A stretch of 64,000 nt of DNA, from contig JAIUCV010001120.1 in the NCBI GenBank assembly GCA_026724425.1, forward strand, positions 62,001 through 126,000, given 5' to 3'. Under the pieces are notes generated by a model. That model was not told the origin of the DNA. It saw nothing but the letters and a program-made list of their open reading frames with translations, and did not search any database. The DNA is from Erythrophleum ivorense (taxonomy: Eukaryota; Streptophyta; Magnoliopsida; Fabales; Fabaceae). The position numbers and the translations under genes were made by a program. Shown here one piece after another: positions 1 through 12,725 of the stretch (the stretch's first letter is position 1; the number at the start of each line of letters is the position of its first letter).

Positions 1-1336
1 AAATTTAGTAGTTTTTCATGTTCTTTCTCTTTCAAACCTCTTCTCCTTCATTCTCCTTTATTTCCTATGATTATAATGAAGTATATGGATCTATTTTAAA
101 GGGGAAATTGAAGGGAAAATTCGGATTTGAAGAGAGGAGCTCAAAGAACACAAGATTTAAGTGAGAAAAGCCATGAAAATAAGGTATTTTCTTCTTCCAC
201 GGTTGCTACCCTTTGCTCCCCTTCTCCACCATTTCACCCTACTTGAGAAGATTTAAGAGGAGTTGATTTTTAGGCAGAACTAAAGGTGATTCTAAGGAAA
301 AAGGGTATGGAGATTAAGAATATGCAAAGAGAATTAACAAAAAACAATTAGATTTCAAGTTGCAAATTCTAGGGTTTCAGTGTATCTTGTAAAATTTGAT
401 TTTGTATGATAATTCCTAGGTCTAATTAAGAGTTTAAATGAGCTCCTAAGATCCCTAAGAGGCTCCCCATATGCATCCTCCCTTGAGAAAACAAGGCAAA
501 CTCCAAAAAGCCCTATTTCTTCTATAGCTTCGGCCTAAAGGGGTTTGTGTAGCTAGGGAGAGTTTTAAATTTTTCTAAACCCATTTTTGAGTCATATATG
601 ATGAATGAAATGAGAGGAGGCCTTAGAAAAAATTTAGAACTCATAGAAAGTGAGTTAGTGCTTTAGGTTCCATATTATGACCTAAAGAAGCAACATGTAG
701 TTAGGCTTTTTGTTTTAATTGTGTGATGACTCCAAGATGCTTAAAAGGAGTCAAGAATCATATTTGAAAGGAAAGATGGAGCCTAGAAATTATTTGAGAA
801 GTGTTTCTTCATTAGGTGTAATTATGGAACCATAATAAGGTTTATAGATCAAGCTAGAGTTCAAGCAAGTGTGCAGCCTCAAAATTAATTCCATGAACCT
901 AATTGGCTTCTATAAATTATGTTTAGGCCAAGAGAAAAATTCCCCATACTTTTGTGTGTGTGTGGCCAAAAGAGGGAGCCTTCTTTCAAAGAGAAAAGTG
1001 TGTGATTGTGTGCAAGGTAGCTCTCTCTACCTTTTCTCATGCATGGATGTGTGCTTGGCTTATCTTGAATGTATGTATGTGTATTTTTAAGCCATGGAAA
1101 TTATTCTAGCATAACTTTAATTCCATGGTGCCATGATGTTACAATATGCTCTTATATGATATTTTTGATGTGTGCTTGGGTTTGCTTGAGTGTGGTGAGG
1201 CCAAGAACCCTTAGCCATGGTGAGGATAGCCAAGAACCCTTGAGATTGGTTGAGACAAAGTAAAGAGTCTCCCAAAAGCAAGATAGACTCCTAAGAGTAT
1301 GATTGAGTCCAAGAATCTCTTAAAGAATAGGTGAGG
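1..1336 (+). mobile_element. Family A solo LTR (A1), left segment, cut by window edge
   Basis: This stretch aligns by eye with the middle of the complete A LTR at 20881-24620. Both carry the pyrimidine-rich TTCTCCTTCATTCTCCTTTATTTCC block, the small ORF at 869-1090 and the GAGGCCAAGAACCCTTAG repeat block near 1195-1320. The 5' end lies outside the window. It breaks at 1336, where a second A LTR begins, and resumes at 5061 in the matching sequence. No protein domain is encoded. The long LTR with TGTAACA/TGTTACA ends is typical of plant Ty3/gypsy chromoviruses of the Tekay/Del type; this lineage is inferred. Confidence 0.7.
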
Positions 1337-4300
1337 TATAACATCCGATTCTCTGAAAACAAGAGAAAACATGAGAAACGTAACATATGATTTCTCTATA
1401 AATGAACGAAACTCATTGAATATAAAAGGAAGTCCCCCGGAATGATGTAGTTAAGGTCCCAAAAAATTTGAGAAGCATTCTAGACTCTTAAAAATGAGAA
1501 TTCTAGGCTCAGACGGAAAGAAAAATAGAGCTAGAATGAAGAAACAATTTCTTACGAAAAGCTTACCAAACATAATGGCATTTTCATAATTTTGAGAAAA
1601 TTTTAGAATTCACATAGGAGGGCTTTTTAAATGAAATTTTTAAGTTCTTTGAGGTTCTCAAAGGCCCTAAAAATCATGGGAAGGCCCAGGCCAGTTAAAT
1701 CCCCTCCAGCGGATATTTTTCAACGTCGGTATACCTGAACTTTGATGGATTCGTTCAGGAAGGTTTTAGCTCTAATTTGAATGATTCCAAATGCATTTGA
1801 CTAAATTGGAAACCCAAATTTTATAATTGAAAAGACGGTTCTAAAAAAGGATCTAAAACGAAGGAGAAACAAAAATGCCAAGAACAAAGGGCAAAATGAA
1901 ATTTTTTGAAAAGTGTAACTTACTCCCACCTATATATATGATGCACCCTTCTTCTCCCTTCATTATACATGACCATGTTCTACCCAAAACTAGAGGAAAA
2001 CCCTAGGGGATGAGGCGCACAAGAGGAGGAAGAAAAGGAGGAGAAATTCAAGGTAGAAAGGTATGGATTTTCATGCTCTTTCTCTTCCAAACCTCTTCTC
2101 CTTCATTCTCCTTTATTTCCTATAATTATAATGAAGTATATGGATCTGCTTTAGAGGAGAAATTGAGGGAAAAATTCGGATTTGAAGAGAGGAGTTCAAA
2201 GAACACAAGATTCAAGCGAGAAAAAGTAAGAAAATAAGGTAATTTCTTTTTCCATGATTGTCATCTTTAGTTCCCTCCTCCTCCATTTCTCCTAACATGA
2301 GAAAACCCTAGGAAGACTTGATTTTTAGGTAGAACCAAGGGTGAATCTAAGGAAAAAGGGTGTGGAGATTAAGAATATACAAAGGGAATTAACAAAAAAC
2401 TATTAGATTTCAAGGTGCAAGTTCTAGGGTTTCAATTGCACCTTGTAAAATCTGATTTTGTATGATGATTCCTAGGCCTAAATAAGAGTTTAAATGAGCT
2501 CCTAAGATGCCTAAGATACTCCCCACATGCTTCCTCCTTCAAGAAAACTAAGCAAACTCCATGAAGGCCATTAAGCTTCATAGCCTCGACCTAAAAAGGT
2601 TCTCTTAGCTAGGGAGAGTTTTAAATTTTTCTCAACCCATTCTTGAGTCATACATAATGAATAAAAATGAGGGGAAGCCTTGGGAAAAATTTAGAACTCA
2701 TAGAAAGTGAGTTGGTGCTTTAGGTTCTATATTATGACCTAAAGAAACAACATATAGTTAAGCTCTTGGTTTTAATTGTGATGACTCCAAAAGGCTTAAA
2801 AGAAATCAATAATCATATTTGAAAGGAAAGAATGGAGCCTATAATTTATTTAAGGGCTGTTTCTTCATTAGGTGTATTTATGGACCATAATGAGGTTATA
2901 AGCCAACCTAGTATCTAAGCAAATTGTATGGCCTTAGAATTGAGTTCATAAACCTAATTGGCTCCCATAAATTATGTCTAGGCCAAGACAAAGCATCTGC
3001 ACAAGTTTGTGTGTGTGTGGCCAAAAGAGGAAGCCTTGATTCAAGAAGAAAAGTGTGTGATTGTGTGCAAGGTAGCTCTTTCCACATTCTCTCATGTACG
3101 GATGTATGCTTAGCTTGTCTTAGAATGTGTGTATGTGTATTTTCAAGCCATGAAAAATATGATAGCATGATTTCATATGCCATAGTTTTATGATGACATA
3201 TTATGTTCCATATGATGTTTTGATGTGTTCTTGGGTTTGCTTGAGTGTGGTGAGGCCAAGAACCCTTGGCCATGGTGAGGATGAGCCAAGAACCTTAAAG
3301 ATTGGTTGAGATAAATTAAAGAGTCTCCCAAAAGCAAAGTAGGCTCCCAAGAGCATGGTTGAGTCTAAGAATGCATTAAAGAATGGATAAGGCAAGTCCA
3401 ATATCCATAAGAAATTAGGTGAGGCTAATCCACTTGCTTGGCAAGCTTTTGTATGCTATGTAGGACTTTCTCAAATGATGAAAATGCCTCTTAGATGTTT
3501 GCACATGTCAACATGACCATACATGCATTTATGAGACTTGTTTGCATCCATTATGTATGATTGAATGGGAGATGAGCTATTGGGATTCTTTGAATCTCAT
3601 TTCCTCCTCTCCAATGTTCTAACATGCTAGGTGGATCAAGTAAACAAGGTAATATAAGCCAACCACCTTGGAGAAGAGAGCTTCACAACATAATGCATGG
3701 TTTTGGTTCTTTAAGGCCATATGTATGTCAAATGATGTAACCCACTATTGTATATGGTCTATGACCTCTTGAGCATATGTAATTATGATACTATGTCATG
3801 TATGAATGAGAGAATATGTCATGTAGCCATTAGAATGTGATTTGAGAATATGATGGCAAACTAGCTTCATGAATGGTTTTTTGGAATTATGCATATGTGT
3901 GGATGAAATGGCCAAAATGAGATGCATGAGGTTTGGGACCATTTGGGCAGTTCACACAAGTCCCAATTATGCTTTTGGACTTGCCCAAGAGGTGCCAAAC
4001 CGCAAAGAAAACCATTTGGATATTTTGGTATCTCATATGAAGCCAAAATTGACCATAATGGAACCTTGTGTTACTTTTTAGCCAAATGAACTCTTCTTGA
4101 TCTGAGATTTGGCATGAAATTAGGGTTTATTAAGAGATTTTTAAGAAACTAAAGAACATAGTTTTTGGAGGTCTATAGAATATTTGATGAATTTTTAAAT
4201 TTGGCAAATTTTTTTGGTTTTGGTCATGTCACTATTCACTCAAGTCCGAAAATGAAATTTATCACACAATGTCCAAATGATCTCCAATTGCCATGAAATT

Positions 4301-5060
4301 TTATACAAAAAAATTAGACATTTACAGTGACTTGTGAAAACTGGAAGTACCTCATTTGGAGTCTAGAGAGGGAGATATGAATTTTTTAAAAATTTGTCCA
4401 GTATCAAGAGCCTCACCCAACCTCAATTACTGTTCTATTGAATTCTGAGATCTAGAAGTGCCTGAGCTGGTTTGGAATTATTTTTTTCCTCTAGCTAACA
4501 TCCATAGCTTTCTAGATTGGTATCATTTACTTAGATTGAATTTTTTTGGAATTAATTGAACATTTTTGAAATTTGCTACATAAATCTGTGATAGCATCAG
4601 CAAGTAGTTTGATCTCTGGACCATTTCAGATATCAAACATCCTCTGTGATAGATTTTATGGTCTGAACGTATTTTCAATATGATATAGACATCTTTAGCT
4701 TTCCAGAATAACTAAGAATACATGATTTTGATTTTTCTAAATTTAGTTATGATTTTTCAAAATTTGGTAAAAAAAGAGCCAAATTCTGGCCGAAAATATA
4801 CATGAGTATTTTGAGCTCCCCTTTGAGTTCATGAGTTTTGGGCCACATTTTATGATCCAAATGAGTTGTATTCATGTAATTAAACATGAGAATATATTGT
4901 ATGAACTCACACGGTCTACGTGACACCGAACGAAATTTTTATACACGACGCAACGTAATTATATACATTATTTTAATGGATTTTTCCCACCTCCTTCATG
5001 GAATTGATGATTTGATACATGAGAATGTTATGAAATAAGCTAAAAATATATGGTGTTACA
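1337..5060 (+). mobile_element. Family A solo LTR (A2), nested in A1
   Basis: It starts TATAACATCC (a decayed TGTAACATCC) and ends GGTGTTACA, 3,724 bases, close to the other A copies. The flanks are TGAGG at 1332-1336 and TGAGA at 5061-5065, a four-of-five target duplication. A1 continues across the gap without loss: 'gaggcaagtccaacatccacaag'-like sequence is split exactly here. It has no internal region, so it is a solo LTR. It contains the small ORF at 2924-3193, the repeat block near 3247-3440, the hairpin at 3581-3599 and a second recurrent ORF at 3869-4081. Confidence 0.8.
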
Positions 5061-6723
5061 TGAGACAAGTCCAATATCTACAAGAAATTGGGTGAGACCA
5101 ATCCACTTGCTTAGCAAGTCTTTGTATGCTATGTATGACATTCTCAAATGATGAAAATGCTTCTTGAATATTTGCACATGTCAACATGACCATACATGCA
5201 TTTATGAGACTTGTTTGCATCTATTATGTATGATGGAATGAGAGATGAGCTATTGGGATTCTTTGAATCTCATTCCCTCCTCTCTAATGATTTAACATGC
5301 TAGGTGGACCAAGTGGACAAGGTAATGGAAGCCAACCACTTTAAGGATGAGAGGATGATAACATAATGCAAAGTTTTAGTTCTTTAAAGTCATACTCATG
5401 TTCAATTATGTAACCTATGCTTGTTTATGGTCTATGACCATTGGAACATATGTAATTATGATAATATATGATGTAGAAATGAAAGAATGTGTTATGTGAA
5501 TGATAGAATGTAAATTGAGTATATATGGACAATGTAGCTTCATGAATGGTATTATGGAATTATGCATATATGTGGATGAAATGGCCAAAATGAGATGCAT
5601 GGAGTTTTGGACCATTTAGATAGCCTATACAAGTCCTAATTATGATTTTAGACTTGCCCAAGAGTGCCAAACTCTAAGGAAAGCCATTTGGACAATTTGG
5701 TATCCTATATGGAACCAAATTTGACTATAATGGAACCCTATGTCACTTTTTGGCCAAATAAGCTCTTCTTACTCTAAGATTTGGCAATTAGAGCTTTTTG
5801 AGAGCTTTTTGAGAAGTTAAAGAACATAATTTTTGGGGATCTACAGAATATTTGATGAATTTTCAAAGTTGAAAAATTTTCTGGTTTTGGTCATGTCACT
5901 GTTCATACTAGTCCGAAAATGAAATCTATCACACAAGGTTCAAATGATGTCCAATTGACACAATATTTTATATAAAGAAATTAGACATTCCCAATGACTT
6001 GTACCAACTAGAAGAACCTCATTTGGAGGTCTAGAGAGGGAGATATGAATTGTTAAAAATTTTATCTAGTATCAGGAGCTTCACCCAACCTCAGTTACTA
6101 TTCTATTGAATTTCAAGGTCTAGGCTTGCCTAAGCTAGTCTGGAGTAATTTTTACCTCTAGCTAACATCTACATATTTCTACATTGATATCATTTACATA
6201 GATTGGATTTTTTTGGAATTAATTGGACATTTTTAAAGTTTGCTGTAAAAATCTATGACAGCACCAGTGAGTAGTTTGACCTCTGGACCATTTCGGATGT
6301 CAAACGTCCTCTGTGATGGATGTTGTGGTCTGGACATATTTTGAGTATGAAGTAGACATACATAGCTTTCCAAAATGGTAGGAATGCATGATTTCAATTT
6401 TTATAGAATTAGTTTTGAATTTCCAAAGTTTAGTTAGAAAAGAGCCAAATTCTAGCCGAAAATCTACATGAATATTTTGAGCTTTCCTTTGAGTTCCATG
6501 AGTTGTAGGCCACATTTTATAGTGAAAATGAGTTGTATTCATGCAATTAAATATGGGAATGTGATGTATAAGTTCACATGGCCTATGTGATACCGAATGG
6601 AATTTTTATACACGATGCAACACAAGAAAATATATTATTTTAATGAATTTTTTTCTTCCTTCATGGACTTGATGAAAAGCATGGGAATGTGTTAGAAATA
6701 AACTAAAAATATAAGGTGTTACA
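5061..6723 (+). mobile_element. Family A solo LTR (A1), right segment
   Basis: This is the continuation of A1 after the nested A2. It runs through the conserved hairpin (5252-5272) to the terminal GGTGTTACA at 6715-6723. It closely parallels 3400-5060 of A2, so the two copies form a near-direct repeat. What follows 6723 is unrelated to any internal retrotransposon sequence I recognise, consistent with a solo LTR. Confidence 0.72.
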
Positions 6724-9145
6724 AGTAAGACAACACTAAATACTCAACTAGATTTAGACTTCAGCATTTAACATTATTCAAGAAATTACAACCAACTACA
6801 ATCAGTACATAGTCTTTTAATTAGTTTGATTATCCTTTGTTGGTTGAACCCCGTATGTCGTATGGATACTACCTGAAATAAATGGTTAGCTTTATAATGA
6901 GACATAATCTCAGTAGATAACAATGTATTCATGGTATACACACATAAGGAACACTAAATATTAAACAAGGCATAATCGATGCACAGTTCAGTGTAGGAGC
7001 ACGTAAGTCCCAGATAGCAAGGTACTTTCTTTCATTAGGCTAATAAACTTCAGTCATTGGCCAATAACAATAATCTAATACTCATGAGAGTCACTTTAGT
7101 GGGCATAAATGCAACCATACACAGAATTAGAAATTTGGAAATCATTCAGTGCAATTATGTATGTAAACAGACAGAATACCATGTTAGCTACCTGTTTTGT
7201 TACCATTGTTATGTAGAGTTATTCCTTGGTTCTCATTGCTCCACTTGTTTTTCCTAAAATTTTAGTCACATATCACCTTAATTAGGGATATGTCAAGGTT
7301 AATATTTACACTTCAAGTAAGCTATTAATTCCCCATACAAAAATTCTAATTTTTTTTTCTTTTTTTTTCAACTTGCGTCAATATATGTGTGTCCTTTGCC
7401 TAGTAGCCAGTTGTGTGGTTCTATTAGGTGCCCAATTATCTCTCCTCTGCTCTGTCACTCAGTACCATTTTTCTTATGCAAGGTAGAACATCTCTAACAT
7501 GCTATCCCTATGGCTAATATACTCAAATGTGTACATATTCTTATCCTTCCATTTTCTCAGTCTCAATTAACTTCAAGGAAGCAAAATTTAGTCCCTTACT
7601 TTTGATTGTTCGCAACTTAATCTCAATAGACTTTCCCCTAAAATTCTATTGCTATCCAACCAAGATTAAAAATCCTAATTAATTATTTAATCGATCAAAT
7701 GGAAATGGTTAAGAAGTCTAAATGTTCTCCTATACTTACCTCTATTGATTCTTCTTGGAATTCCTTCCCACGTTCATGATTTGTTCATTCCTTGCAGCAC
7801 CATGGTTGTCTGAGTTCTCTCTCCTTCTTACCACTCTTTCTTTTGGCCAGAAAATGAAGCTAAGTGAAGGATAATCAATGCAATGGACAGCTCGTGGTTT
7901 CCCACCACTATTTGGATTCCTTCAAGTGATTAAGTATTCATTCTCTCCATTTCTTACATGGTGTAAGGCTAGGTGGCAGCATCCTATCTATTATCTCCAC
8001 CAAATACATATATTGCAATTGGCCTTTAACTTCCATAGCAACTAGCATATGAGCACTAACCAATGACAATTATATATATCTTTGAAAAGTGAAGCATGAG
8101 GTGTTAAGGGTGTTTATTTAATTCTTTTGCTAACTTCATTTCCTATTCGGTTTACATGTTAAGTGGCAGCATATGATATATATATATCCTTTCCTCCCAT
8201 TAATCTACATTAAATGGATGCTCTCTCCATGGCTGAATGCACCACTTAAGTCAATCAAATGCTATCTACACACATATATATACACGTCTTACATAAGAAA
8301 GCATAAGGTGTCATTGGTATTTAATTCCCACATCCAAGAAAGAAGCAAGCCATAATCAATTACCATTTGTATATATATACATATATTGCACAGTTAATAA
8401 ATAAGATGTAGTTTTGTTTATTAAAGTTTCTTTCCTCCATGGCCCACTCCACCATTTATGCTTAATGTCTCGTCCCTATCTCATTGTCTTAGATGAAACC
8501 TATAGTAGTCCACATGGCTAACTATTTTGGATAGCAAAACCACACATGGATACATATATTTTGAGAAGAATGGTTGTAAGTTCATCTTGCTTTATGGTCA
8601 TATGCTTCCATGCTAACTCAGTGGTCAAGTTGATGTCTCAGTTAAGCTTCTTTATACATGTCCTCCTTCCTAGTCCTAATTAGGTTCCTTAGTTCCTAAA
8701 TGACTTTGGTTAGTTCTCTAACATTTTCATTGAGGTTCTTCTTTAGCTAATTTGGTTAAGTTACCATTTATAGCAATTTAGAATATGACAGTGCTAATAT
8801 ACTATTTGATTTCTTAACATGGATAGTATGTTGTTTACTATTTCATTTTATGAGTATGGGTTATTTGGTAAAGGATTGGCCATTATATATATATATAATA
8901 TGGTAGAGTAGCCATGGCAAAGTAGCCTTATATTGGATAACTGCTATTGTGTGAGATGTCCAATTTTAAAGATACTTAAAAATATTTAAATAACTAATTT
9001 CCAGACTCCAGTACATTGTTATGCTATTGGGATTATTTATTTATGGATAGAGTTATGGAAGGCAATTCTTTTCCAAATATACCTATTATGTCTTGATCAA
9101 ATGATGGATTGGATGACATATTATTATTATATTTTATATGACTTT
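6724..9145 (-). mobile_element. Unclassified LTR-like relic, minus orientation
   Basis: No gene is visible. At 6870-6925 the sequence reads, in reverse, like the hairpin context found in the B LTRs (tactgagat...atctca, then a 'ttcaggt' run), so a minus-strand LTR of a further family ('F') is likely. The remainder is AT-rich with many stops in all frames, a T-rich run near 7350 and several (TA)n patches (8180, 8370, 8890). Termini and target duplication could not be found. Confidence 0.4.
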
Positions 9146-10749
9146 TCTAACACCCAATTTTCATAAAAATGACGAAAACGGGCCAAATATAAAAAAATTT
9201 CTCTAAAATGAGTCTGTTAAGGCTAAATAAAATTAGGAAAAAATTTTAAATATTAGAAAATGAGGAATCAAGGCTTAGGGTGTCTAAAAACCAGAGCTAG
9301 AATAGCTAAAGAAAATCCTGATGAAATGTTGTGACATTTTCATAATTTTAGGCAACTTTTAGAAAACTCAAAGGAAGGATCTTTAAATGGAAAATTTGAG
9401 TTTTTTGAGGTTCTCAAAGGCCCTAAAAACTATAAGAACCCTTAGAACAGTTAAAACGCCTCCGGTTTACGTTATGGAATGTTAGTGAACTCAAACTTTG
9501 ACCTTTTCGTTCAGGAAGGTTTTAGACCCGATTTGAGTGATTCCAAAGGTTATTTAAAGGTTAAACAGCCTAAACTTTATGATAGAGAAGATGGTTTTCA
9601 AGAAAGAGTTGACATGAACCAAAAATGAAAAAGTCAAGAATGAGGGACAAAATTGGCATTTTAAAAAGCTTCTTAAAGATCCCTAGCTATATATAGGTGG
9701 TGCCCCACTTCTCCCTCACATTTGGCTGACCTAAATTCTATCCAAGACTAGGAAGAAGTTTTGCAAAAAGTGGCACACAAGAAAGAGCTTTAAAGGAGGA
9801 GAAAAACGTAGGAAAAGGTATAGAAAATCAAGGAATTTCTTGCTCCTTCCTTCATTGAACTTGTCCTCCTTCTTCTCCTCTTTCTTTTCATGGTTTTGGT
9901 GTGTAATTTAGATCTATTTTGAGCCCTATTCAAAGGGGAGAAATTTGAAATTTCGAGGAGGAGTGAAAGCAAGGGAGAAAGCTCTTGAAAAGGCTAAGGA
10001 ATTAAGGTATTTTCATGATTTTCCTTGCTTCTTTCCTCTTGCTCCACCATAAGTGAGTTTTGGCCTTATATAGAATAAGCAAGATGGAGAAAATTCTGAC
10101 CAAAACCAAGCATGAAACCTAGGTTTTAAAGGGCAAGGAACAAGTAGATGCAAAAGAAATTTAAAAAAGAACCATTAGTTTTCCAGTTCCTAAAACCTAG
10201 GTTTCCTTTACACCATAGTATGTATGAAGCTTTCTAGTGATATTTCTAAATGTCTATGAGTATATATGGGTTCTTAAGATGCCTAGAACATCTCACATAT
10301 GCCACTTCCCTCAAGGAAACAAAGCTCACTCCATGGGTCCCTCAATGAGCCTATGTCTCAGCCTAGACAAGAAGAGGTACCTAGGGAGAGTTTTAAATTT
10401 TTCTAAGAGTAGAAAGGGACTAAATATGATAAAAGAACATCAAAAGAAGGATTTGAAAAAATTTAGAAGTCTTGGTTTAGAAGATGGAAGTGTAAGCTCC
10501 ATAATAAGACCTAAAGAAACTACTTATGTCTAGGCCTTTGGGAATAGGTTTGTGATGACTCCAAGAGGCTTAAATGGAGTCAAGAGTCCTAGATGGGAGG
10601 AGAGAATGGAGCCAAGACCTTGAATTCTAACACTTGCTTCATTAGGTCTCATATGGAACTATTATGTGACCTTAGAACAAAGTAAGTTTCCACAAAGAGT
10701 GTGTGATGCTAGAGCTTGCTTCCATGATGTAATTGTGTCCTATTTGATG
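9146..10749 (+). mobile_element. Family A-like LTR, 5' part, truncated
   Basis: It begins TCTAACACCC (decayed TGTAACACCC). It shares the A-family landmarks: a shortened 'TCGTTCAGGAAGGTTTTAG ... TTTGAGTGATTCCAAA' segment near 9510-9558, then a purine-rich stretch and the 'AGGGAGAGTTTTAAATTTTTC' block near 10383. It more closely resembles the copy at 27950-31579 than the standard A LTR. It stops at 10749 where family B sequence begins; the missing 3' part was not found in the window. Confidence 0.6.
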
Positions 10750-12725
10750 TGTAACACCTTAAAATTAATTAAGGTGTTAATAATGTATTTGGACTAATTA
10801 AGAAAAATTATTATGAAATAATTAGGTAAGCTATATGAACAAAAATTTACAGAGAAATAAAGTTATTAATATAGGTTTAAGATTTCAATAGGGTTAAAGC
10901 TTAATTTAGGCCCAAAATTAATTTTTGTAAGCCATGGATAAAGATTTATGGAGGCCCAATGATTTTAGGTGCAAGCCTAACTCCTTATCATGAAACTTGG
11001 GCCAAGAGAGATTACCTAGCAATGGCCTAATTTGATTTAGTAAAATAGAGGCCCAAGACCTAATTTATATGAGCTAGCCCAACGCACATTATGCAGACCC
11101 AAATTATATTGACTCTTAGAACTTGGCCTGACCCTATCAAATTGCTACAGCCTAACTTATGAAATAAGGCCCAACAAGCATAAAAATCTGAACCCACAAG
11201 GAATTGGGCTATTGGGTCAGCACATTCCATTTTTAGCTCTAAATTTTCTGTAGCCCATTCATTAAACCATAGCCCAACCACTAGAAATGAGCCCAATTGG
11301 ACCTTGGGCTGATAGGTCAGCCCATTTCTCATTAAAAATCCTAAAGGTTCAGCAGCCACACCCATTTGGAAGAGCAAAACACTTGGTTCTGTAGAAGGGA
11401 AAACCTATTTTCACACCTTGAGGAGAGGCTAAGGTTTCCATCACTATTTTGGCCCCATTTCTCCCACTTAGAGCAAGATTCAGTTAAGGTAACCTTCATA
11501 TAACTTAATCCTCTCTTCTTCCTCTTTGATTTGGCCCAATTGGTCATTTATTTAGAGCATTTTTATCTTCCACCCAAAACTGAAACTTGTTGTGTGGTGA
11601 TTTCACGGTGGATTTTTGGAGGTTAAGGCTATAGGTGTTGTTAAGTGAGTATCTTCTTCCCATTTTAATTCATTTTCTGTTAGCTTGAGACCCCTATAGT
11701 TGACTTATGATATGGGCTTTGGTTTTATGTGAAATTACCTAGAAATTGGAGTGAACTATGGTGGTTTCTGATGTGGGAAAGTTGGAACCCGAAATTAAAA
11801 TCCATTGGTAGTTAGGTGAGTAACCTTTAGGTGGTCATTAGCAGTTCAACTCTTTGGGTATTTGATTTGTCGCTAGAAATGATGATAATTATGCTTGTTA
11901 TAGGCTTGATGTGCATTTGGATTGTTATGGTAGCTAGAGGAAGAGTAATTGGCTTCATTAAGGTAACTAGGGTTATTTTCCTAATTCCATGCATATGCTC
12001 ATGTTAATCTAATGTTTGTTACACATGCTTAATTTTGAAATGTTAAATGATTAGTTGACTACTTGAATTTTTATTGTAATTGGATCTTGTGAGTCCATGG
12101 TGGAGCTGTGGTGCGACTGCCACTCATGCATGTGCTTCGATCAAGCACTAGATTGTGATCAGACCCTAGATACACTGAGCCCTGGTTGTGCTCATTATGG
12201 AGTAGGTGCCGTGGATGAACCTCTTCCGATGTTATTGGCCATTAACATGTGTATGATTGCTGGTATGGGATAGTAGTCATTGATAGCTCAACTAGTTCAT
12301 TTGTGAATTGAATTGATGATTCTGGTATTGATGATATGAAATTGCATTGGATTAATTAACTTGTACATGTATATGGAAATTGCCTTTTGTTACTGAGATT
12401 GTATATCTCACCCCGTTATGGGTTAACATTTTCAAGGACCGAACCTCTTAGTGGTAAGGAGAAAATTAATAGGAGCTTAGTAAATGGTTGGTAGCACATA
12501 GGTTTGGAAGCCTTGTCAAATTGTATTGTAACAAGATTACTAGTTTTGTATCATTGCTGCATTGCATCATGAATTGCCAAGTATAGGGACTGTATATATA
12601 ATTTAATTATCATGGAAATTTTTCTAAAACCTCCATTCACTCAACTTGCCTAATTATCCCATATTAATTACGCCTAATTAATCTAATCCATGATTAATAC
12701 CTTAATTAATTTTTGGGGTGTTACA
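10750..12725 (+). mobile_element. Family B LTR variant (B1) with inverted terminal arm
   Basis: It starts TGTAACACC. It follows the B LTR at 56519 through its landmarks: 'aggcccaa' runs, 'TCCATGGTGGAGCTGTGG' near 12096, 'TGAGCCCTGGTTGTGCTCA' near 12176, and the hairpin at 12394-12410. After 'TGCCAAGTATAGGG' near 12577 it departs from other B copies. Its last 110-120 bases are instead the reverse complement of the family's own 5' end, finishing GGGGTGTTACA. The flanks (TGATG, CATGG) are not a target duplication, so this is probably a head-to-head composite. Confidence 0.6.

Noticed and set aside
2908..3273. 121-residue minus-strand ORF
   Set aside because: Antisense of the recurrent A LTR small ORF; open in the antisense as a by-product.
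8170..8400. TATA-box clusters that could suggest promoters
   Set aside because: Simple (TA)n runs in AT-rich DNA, with no gene downstream.
11060..11547. Two minus-strand ORFs in B1
   Set aside because: They lie in the 'GGCCCAA' rich part of the LTR; not shared in frame by B4 or B5.
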